64,000 bases of DNA from Litoditis marina (Eukaryota > Nematoda > Chromadorea > Rhabditida > Rhabditidae), in assembly GCA_964036275.1 (NCBI GenBank), contig OZ038436.1, positions 878,501-942,500 of the forward strand, given 5' to 3'. Of this stretch, positions 58,539 to 64,000 are shown piece after piece. The notes below the pieces were generated by a model that had not been told where the DNA came from, did not search any database, and worked only from the letters and a program-made list of their open reading frames with translations. The translations under genes were made by a program, and so were the position numbers. Positions within the stretch are counted from its first letter, which is position 1; every line of letters begins with the position of its first letter.

Positions 58539-59005
58539 ATGTTTGTGTATTTTGACCCTGATGGTTCTGTGGATTGGGAGACGTTTTTCGTCGAACAAGT
58601 TGGTTCCAATGGATTTCGTGCTGGAAGCACCTATCAACGAGGTAGTGGTGGAATCTCACAATTACTCGGCAAATTGTTTATGAGTGCTGTGCCAGTACTA
58701 AAGCGTGTAGGCCGCTCGATCGGTCGGGAGGCGCTTCTCGCTTCATCAAAAATTGCTACAGATTTATCTCAAGGAAAAAAACTGCGGTATAAAAGCACAC
58801 GGAAACGACAGCTATCAGAATTTGGTGCAAAAAACAGTGAAAAGGCTCGGGCAAAATTCGACGAAAACGAAGAACGGTGCGTAAAACGGCTGTAACGAAG
58901 CGGAAACCGGTGAAACGTGCAAAACGACGTGTGGTTCGACGTAGTAAAAGAAAACCGAAGAAAGGTACCAAGAAATTATTGTTTGGAAAATGGCCCGTCT
59001 CTTAA
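58539..59005 (+). pseudogene. pX/core-protein-like virion protein, frameshifted basic tail
   Basis: ATG at 58539. The first frame runs to 58895 and includes a Gly-rich hinge and an amphipathic segment (LLGKLFMSAVPVLKRVGRSI), as in adenovirus pX/mu-like and adintovirus minor virion proteins, which bind DNA or the inner capsid. From about 58850 a second frame gives a very Lys/Arg-rich tail (RAKRRVVRRSKRKPKK) ending at TAA 59003-59005. The frame change lies at a short A-run (58852-58855), consistent with a one-base loss. Its end overlaps the major capsid ATG by 16 nt. A programmed slip cannot be excluded but is not needed to explain it. Confidence 0.7.
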
Positions 59006-60321
59006 CCTCGTCTAGCTCTCCGTGTGCACCTGCTAACATTTGTATTTTCGATACCCCAGATAGTCAGATTGCATTTCAAAAAGGATCATGGTTAACCTTT
59101 GTACCTGCATTCAATAGTGACAACAATGGACCATTCACCTTTCATGTGCATGACAGCACACATTTTTACAACTATAATTCTTTCCGTCTGAAAGTGGAAC
59201 AGTTACCCAAATATGAACTACTCGGTGGTAATGAAGATGAGGCTGGACCAGCTCGAGTACGAGTTGCTGATTTCCATAGCTCCCACAAATTTTATTGGAT
59301 GCAGTTTTTTCAATCAAGTCAAGGTTGCTTTTAACAATGTTCAATTATACGACTCCACACATTACGCTTACAAAGGCTATGTTAAAACTCTATTGGGTTC
59401 TAAACTCGAATACAAAGAAAGTGTTCTCTCGGCAGCTGGGTGGCAGGAAGATGGTGAAGGGCTGCCTGTAGATCATGAAGATAACGACGGTTTCAAACGT
59501 AGAGTTAAAAGTTTGCAAACAGGCGAGTTGGATGTGTGCTGTCCTGTATTGTTGGAACCCTTTATGACGGAGAAACTTTTGATACCCCATGCAACTGACT
59601 CAATATGCAACTGACTTTTTATCGAAACTCTGATGGTTTTGTATTGGAGAGTCGTGAGGACGCGGATGTAAGACTAACCGTATACAATATGAGATTGCAT
59701 ATGAGGGCTATAGAAGTCACACCCTCGGCGGCTCTAGCTATCGAATACCGTCTACGAACCACCCCCGCACGTTACCCATATACGTCTATGAAAGTAAAAG
59801 TATTATCCGTCCCAGCAGGACGATTTGATCTGCCTTTCACTGTATTATATCATGATATCATACCCCGACGTTTACTCATATGTCTTATAGATCCCGAAGC
59901 AATGGAGGGAAAAATAACCAAAAATAGTTTTAATTTTAAACATCATAATGTTTCCGAAATAACTGTGGATGCTGGTGGCCAATTGTATCCAGCACAACCT
60001 ATGCAGAGTGATTTTGAAAATCTCAACTACGCACGAACGTTTGTAAATTTATTCGAGGAACTTGGATGTGTCACGGATGATGGTTGTCCCATGTTGAGCT
60101 ATAAAAAGTATATCAATGGAAATTGTTTTTTCGCTGTGAATCTATCCCCTCTTGATGCAGGAAACTCATGGGAGTTGCTCAAAAGCGGCGCCACACAGAT
60201 CCAGATAAAATTCGCCAAAAAGGTTCCAGAGACTTCTCTTAGTGTTGTTGTATTCAGTTTTTTCGATAACCAGTTTTGTATTGACTCTTTCCGTAATGTA
60301 TTCAATGAAAATCAATTGTAA
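58990..60321 (+). pseudogene. Polinton major capsid protein (double jelly-roll), two frame breaks
   Basis: Read in three blocks: 58990 to about 59270, about 59265 to 59600 in the next frame, and 59605-60321 back in the first frame, so the two shifts cancel. Together about 440 residues, in the range of the F54H12.2-like capsid proteins known from invertebrate Polintons and adintoviruses. Matching signatures are FHVHDSTHFYNY (first block), FFNQVKVAFNN and AYKGYVKTLLG (second), and YPYTSMKVKVLSVPAG and a conserved C-terminus (third). AATAAA follows at 60333-60338. It forms the capsid hexamers. The second break is beside a short ATGCAACTGAC direct repeat (59588 and 59605). Decay or sequencing error are both possible. 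Confidence 0.85.
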
Positions 60322-60866
60322 TTTATACTATCAATAAATATATTCAAACCAATTTGACTGTTTTATTCAAACGTTGTTAACGTGCCCTCAATGTATCTGT
60401 TCACAATTTCGCGCATGCCTGTCATTTGAGCGTCTATCATTTAAATCTTTGACATTTACAAAAATGTCATGTCACCGGCCGTATAGCTTGTATCTGATCG
60501 GAGGTGTGTCGCAGACAACACAACCTCTAGACTTCTTTCTCTTTCCCGCTCTCAACTATCATATTGATCACAGTTCGTTTGACTATGTATAGGGGGTGTC
60601 AAATGTATATCCTGAACGTACACAGCATAATTTTTGAACAGCAAATTATACGAATATAAATACCGTAATATAAAATCTATTCCGTAAGCGAAACCTATAT
60701 CTAAAAAAGTTGAAACTAATATGTTTCAGTAAAATGCTCGCTCGTCTTGGTTCTCTTCCGTGTCGTGAGGAAGCCAGAATGCCCTGCCCATCGGAATGAA
60801 ATTAATACAACTGCTAATGAACTGTATAATTTACATTTTTGTGAATCTCACTTTCTTATTGTTTAG
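60322..60866 (+). other. Polinton spacer, possible upstream exons not resolved
   Basis: Contains the capsid gene's poly(A) signal, a short ATG frame at about 60464-60592 with no recognisable domain, and candidate splice sites (TGTTTCAG at about 60731, TGTTTAG at 60866). The first exon of the downstream spliced gene should be here, but I could not join one in phase. Confidence 0.4.
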
Positions 60867-61633
60867 GAAACTACAATATCTCTGGTCTCCTTGTTCACAT
60901 TGGCTGGTGGTTGGTCTGGACGAACAACTCCGGCTACCATTGCAGGCATGAACATGTAAGTTAATTAAAACTTCGAATTGTACTCATATTACTATTCTGA
61001 TTCTAAAGGTGTATGCTGTTCAATATACTAATTGATTTATTGTGTTAATTCAGCATACTGTCGCGGAGTGCCCCAAACATTGTCGATGCCGTCAACGGTT
61101 TCAATGGTGCAATACTCGTGCTTCCACTTCATGTCGACCAGTGAGTTTAACCTATTTGTTGAATCTTTGAAATGCAAAATTATGTAGTGTTGACCAAATA
61201 GTGTTTCAGTAAATCGGCTGTCACCCATAACTTCCGTAATCGCTGGGCTCGAACTTGTGATGGTCGTTGTTGCTACAACAAATATGTGGAGAATCGGTCA
61301 GTTGTAAAATCAATGATAAAGTTTGAATAGTCTAATCTATATATTTCTAATGTATATTTTTCTAGGTATCAAGCGGCTCTATATTGGCCAAATGCGCCCC
61401 TGATCTCGGGTCGCCTCGGTTCCCTCGTGTCTGCAGAAGGTGTATGGGTGACCATGAGAGTTTCACTCCAGCGAGGGGCTCCCCACGACCAGCCATCTCC
61501 AGAAGGCATACTCGGTCGCGAGTTGAGCTATACTCACCACCACACTCCGAATGAGTCGCAGATGATCATAGAAAAAAGAGAACTCTTTCCACAGAAAGAT
61601 TCTCTAAGTGATCTGTTGGATCATGTTTTGTAA
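60867..61633 (+). CDS. Unrecognised spliced gene at right arm of Polinton (5' end not found)
   Basis: Four exons: 60867-60955 (89 nt), 61054-61140 (87), 61210-61296 (87), 61366-61633 (268). They sum to 531 nt with an uninterrupted frame of 176 aa. The introns of 98, 69 and 69 nt are all GT-AG and all phase 2. AATAAA at 61644-61649 follows the stop. Seen: a hydrophobic start (TISLVSLFTLAGGW), a Cys cluster CDGRCC, a long Gly/Ser/His-rich C-terminal region. The phase arithmetic strongly supports a real gene. No family is recognised. A secreted or virion accessory role is inference. An upstream exon with the start codon is missing from my model. Confidence 0.65.
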
Positions 61634-62033
61634 CTTGACAATCAATAAACATTTGTTGCGCATTTGTCGTTTTCTCTAAACGCTCTCTGTGTCTAAATCG
61701 CAAATGTTGCAAAAGGCATATGGTGGCGTGTTCTCTTCTTTCAGAGAGAAGAAGGCGTGTCAGCACATACATTCATTCATTCATAGTTGCGATTGTTAAA
61801 CATGCCCACAGTTTTATATTTTATAATGTTCGCGAAATAATTTGAATTTCAGTATTTCTTTCTTTCATATCCATGTTTCTCATTAATCTATGTAATAGGC
61901 ATTAACTCAATAAGTGATGTTGGAAAGCACATTGCTCAAACGTTTGTATTTTGAAACCCATATATGGAACTTTCTGTGCATACATCAGTTTTGATAATTT
62001 TAAGTTTTGATAATTTTCAACACGGCTTCAATC

Positions 62034-62554
62034 ATGAAAATCAACGGCTGGCTCACAATGAAAAACTCTATCAAAAGGTGAGTACGATTCATTGCAGTGT
62101 CCCATATGTTAATGTATCCCATATGATAATAGACTCATTAATGTATATATTTATCACAATAGACCATTTTCAGAAAATCCGTATATGATTATTGGTGCGC
62201 TTATAACACATCAATCATTGCTGGACTCTTTCTGATATCGGCTGTTGTCTGATTCTCATTCCCCTCCCAGATAAATTTTCTCAAACCGTGGCACGTAAGT
62301 TTTTCATTTCGCAATGTATATCTACTATAGTTATATATAACCAAAATTGCTGTAGTTATATAAATATAGAAACATAGGTTTCTTAATTGAAATATACAAT
62401 ACCTCTTTTCCAGTGTACATCCACTTTTGTTGATGATATGGAAACAAATTACGGCTCAAAGAACAATATTGAACGTTTCGCTCAGGATCTTAGTAGTGAT
62501 TGTAGTATAAACAACGAGATAGGCACATACAATGTCTACTACGTTGGCACTTAA
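62034..62554 (+). pseudogene. Small membrane-protein-like spliced gene with in-frame stop
   Basis: Exons 62034-62077, 62174-62294 and 62414-62554. Phases agree and all introns are GT-AG (96 and 119 nt). It gives about 100 codons with one TGA at 62250-62252. Seen: a transmembrane-like run (SIIAGLFLISAVV) directly before the stop, then a polar C-terminal exon with DDMETNYGSKNN and CSINNEIGTYNVYYVGT. The intact last exon with clean borders suggests recent loss by one nonsense change. Family unknown. Confidence 0.5.
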
Positions 62555-63046
62555 TTTGTCTCATTGATTGTTTTTATTATCTAGTATGTGAATGTACAAT
62601 ATAAATTAGCACATACTCCCTTGGAACAATAAGTTTGATCTGGTGAAAAAGGTCCACATTTTTTATTTTAAAATTGTATATAATTAATATTTTCACTTCT
62701 ACCCATACTCTCCCTTTATTTTCCATTATGACACTCCTATTGTTAGTTTAACAACCACATATATTGTTTGTGTATGGTTTTAATTTTTAATGTTATGAGA
62801 ATAGCTTTTTAAGTTCTTCATATCAATTCACAACAAAGTCCGGGCCCTTTGAATTTATTGTTGGCATAGTAGTATAATTTTTTCATTACATTCATTGGGA
62901 TGCCACAGAACAGTTGATCCTTGAAGATGCCGACTTGATAATATTATTATTATTCGTAAACACATAAATTGTTTGGAATACGAATAAACAATATGAAAAA
63001 ATGTATGAATGATAAAATGAAAATGAAAATAAAATACTGTTATCAA
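62555..63046. other. Polinton right spacer, no gene seen
   Basis: AT-rich sequence between the last exon and the right inverted repeat. The 63-aa - strand frame at 62855-63046 ends close to the repeat and shows no recognisable domain. No polymerase or integrase remnant is visible. Confidence 0.5.
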
Positions 63047-63185
63047 AAAGAGGAAAAAATTTGATCATAAAAGTGAAAAATTTTGGGGTCTTTTATTTCT
63101 GCTGTGTTTACGCCGCCCCCGTCGGGGGCGAGGGGGCGGGGCGAAAGGGGGCGGGCCGTGTCCGTCGGTACGACGATATATCTCT
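63047..63185 (-). repeat. Right terminal inverted repeat of Polinton
   Basis: 139 bp, inverted copy of 55550-55693, with the GC hairpin at 63115-63129 and the outer end ATATATCTCT. The left copy has an extra GCTTC near the inner end. Confidence 0.92.
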
Positions 63186-63191
63186 GACGTG
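63186..63191. other. Target site duplication, right (GACGTG)
   Basis: Matches 55544-55549 exactly. Confidence 0.9.
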
Positions 63192-63414
63192 TACTCGAAT
63201 GTTTCACGACCAGTTTATATTAAGAGAACAGTGCAGCATTTAGTGACAACGTTTTACATCTATTGAAAAATACTAAATTCTATAAAAATCGATAACAGCA
63301 ACAATTGAAATGTGACAGTCTTTTTCTTCATATATGGAACCTGATTGCAATTATATACCTCGTGAAAACAAAACTCAAAAATTGATATTTACTGACTGAG
63401 ACTGTTCATGATAG

Positions 63415-63730
63415 TGTAATACTGTTCAAAACTGTTCTGTTCTGAATGTTAGTAGATTTTATCATTTATTTATAGCTTTGGAAAGTCACTTTTTATGTGC
63501 AAATTACTATAAAAACAATGGATCGCTTTGAGACGCGTCGTTCTCATACGTTCTCATATCACTGTTTCGTATGTTGTTATATTGCTTGTGTCGTGAATAA
63601 TGAACAGAACATAAGAACATATGGGAGAGAGAGAAAGAGAGGCATCTCCAGTGCCGCCGGTGGAGAGAGACTGCCCTGGCCCGCCCTGCCACAACCATAC
63701 TGGTTGTGACGGGTCGGCCAGGCCAGTACA
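63415..63730 (-). mobile_element. Probable 3' LTR of a retrotransposon (inner boundary uncertain)
   Basis: On the - strand a polypurine tract AAAGGGGGGGGGA (63743-63731) is followed at once by TGTACTGGCCTGGCC, the usual polypurine tract-LTR (TG...) junction. An AATAAA-like signal lies further in (rc near 63463-63470). The distal LTR end is not defined. TGTAATACTG (+ strand, near 63415) is one candidate for a ...ACA end. The GC-rich block 63645-63720 is part of it. Confidence 0.45.
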
Positions 63731-63868
63731 TCCCCCCCCCTTTGGACTGAATTTTTACCCCTTTTTCTCTCTTTCTTTTTATTTTCTCTCCTTCATTTCA
63801 CCAAATCCCGAACAAAACATTACAAACAAATGTACATAAATCGATCGGCATACACACACATCAACAAA

Positions 63869-64000
63869 TTATAGTTTATCTAACCGGATATAGTCATCTA
63901 AATCCAGATCGAGGTACGTCCCTTGCAAGAACGGGAAGTTCATTACTCCTACGCCCCCCCCCCCACAGTCTGTACCAAGAACAATGAAATTGTTAGTATA
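63869..64000 (-). CDS. C-terminal end of a retrotransposon polyprotein (partial)
   Basis: The - strand frame is open from the window edge to a TAA at 63869-63871, ending YLDLDLDDYIRLDKL. It is followed by about 125 bp of 3' UTR and the polypurine tract, the layout of the pol 3' end of an LTR retrotransposon (Ty3/Gypsy or BEL/Pao, not separable here). It includes an 11-G run coding Gly repeats, a place where length errors are likely. Only about 43 residues are visible. Confidence 0.35.
   Translation of the reverse strand, partial: YTNNFIVLGTDCGGGGVGVMNFPFLQGTYLDLDLDDYIRLDKL

Larger units (their letters stand above)
55550..63185. mobile_element. Polinton/Maverick (adintovirus-like) element, 7.6 kb, with capsid genes but no polymerase or integrase
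   Basis: Bounded by inverted repeats beginning AGAGATATAT and flanked by the 6-bp duplication GACGTG (55544-55549 and 63186-63191). A 6-bp duplication and AG-starting ends are hallmarks of Polintons. - strand: C2H2 protein, adenovirus-type protease, spliced unknown gene, second small unknown gene. + strand: minor capsid (penton-like), pX-like core protein, major capsid, spliced unknown gene, membrane-protein-like gene. Protein-primed DNA polymerase B, retroviral-type integrase and FtsK/HerA ATPase, normally found in 15-25-kb members, are not recognisable, so mobility would have to be supplied in trans. Several + strand genes carry frame breaks. Confidence 0.92.

Noticed and set aside
60867..61140. 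Alternative Cys-rich reading of the first two exons in another frame
   Set aside because: It hits a stop at the next exon junction, whereas the chosen frame keeps phase across all four exons to a stop with poly(A) signal.
62247..62270. A 24-nt intron removing the in-frame TGA
   Set aside because: Too short for spliceosomal removal. A nonsense mutation in one exon of 121 nt is simpler.

Overview
The window is animal nuclear DNA, AT-rich and crowded with repeats. The organism is most likely a nematode. That rests on a CELF/ETR-1-type RNA-binding protein gene whose second RRM looks closest to nematode ETR-1 as I remember it, on short spliceosomal introns of about 70-100 nt in the viral-like element, and on a recurring (TG)TTTCAG splice acceptor. 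The species cannot be named from this sequence alone. Only one ordinary cellular gene and one large viral-like element carry convincing protein-coding sequence. The many short open frames elsewhere are not supported as genes.

Positions 1 to about 36,500 hold a mosaic of dispersed repeats with no gene I can support. It includes about 0.6 kb elements with CCGTGCGRCAT-type inverted ends (five copies), long fold-back hairpins, several MITE families (a 124-bp TTAA-ended family, a 208-bp family with CATTCCTACTGA ends, GGTTACC-rich fold-backs), tRNA-like repeats, a 140-bp satellite built around GGCGCC, a nested 1.9-kb element, long (TC)n tracts, and two apparently identical 851-bp direct copies of a transposon-like element.

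From 36.9 to 49.9 kb, + strand, lies a complete CELF-family gene: 14 coding exons, 1575 nt including the stop, 524 aa, with three RRMs and a glutamine-rich linker. Its introns hold their own MITE-like family, a 38-bp perfect hairpin, a Penelope-like tail with a hammerhead-ribozyme-like core, and a possible relic exon. From 49.9 to 55.5 kb come the 3' UTR and intergenic repeats.

Positions 55,550-63,185 are a complete 7,636-bp Polinton/Maverick (adintovirus-like) integrated element. It has about 140-bp GC-rich terminal inverted repeats and a 6-bp target duplication, GACGTG. It carries an adenovirus-type cysteine protease, a C2H2 protein, a penton-like minor capsid protein, a pX-like basic core protein and a major capsid protein, plus up to four unrecognised genes, most of them spliced. 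No DNA polymerase B, integrase or packaging ATPase is visible, so it looks like a capsid-module-only, non-autonomous derivative. Its + strand virion genes are broken by frameshifts, while the - strand genes read intact. The window ends with the 3' part of an LTR retrotransposon on the - strand.

The protease and the capsid, penton and pX-like proteins would together form a virion assembly and maturation set. The spliced genes with hydrophobic N-termini are accessory cargo of unknown role. The CELF gene is independent of the element.
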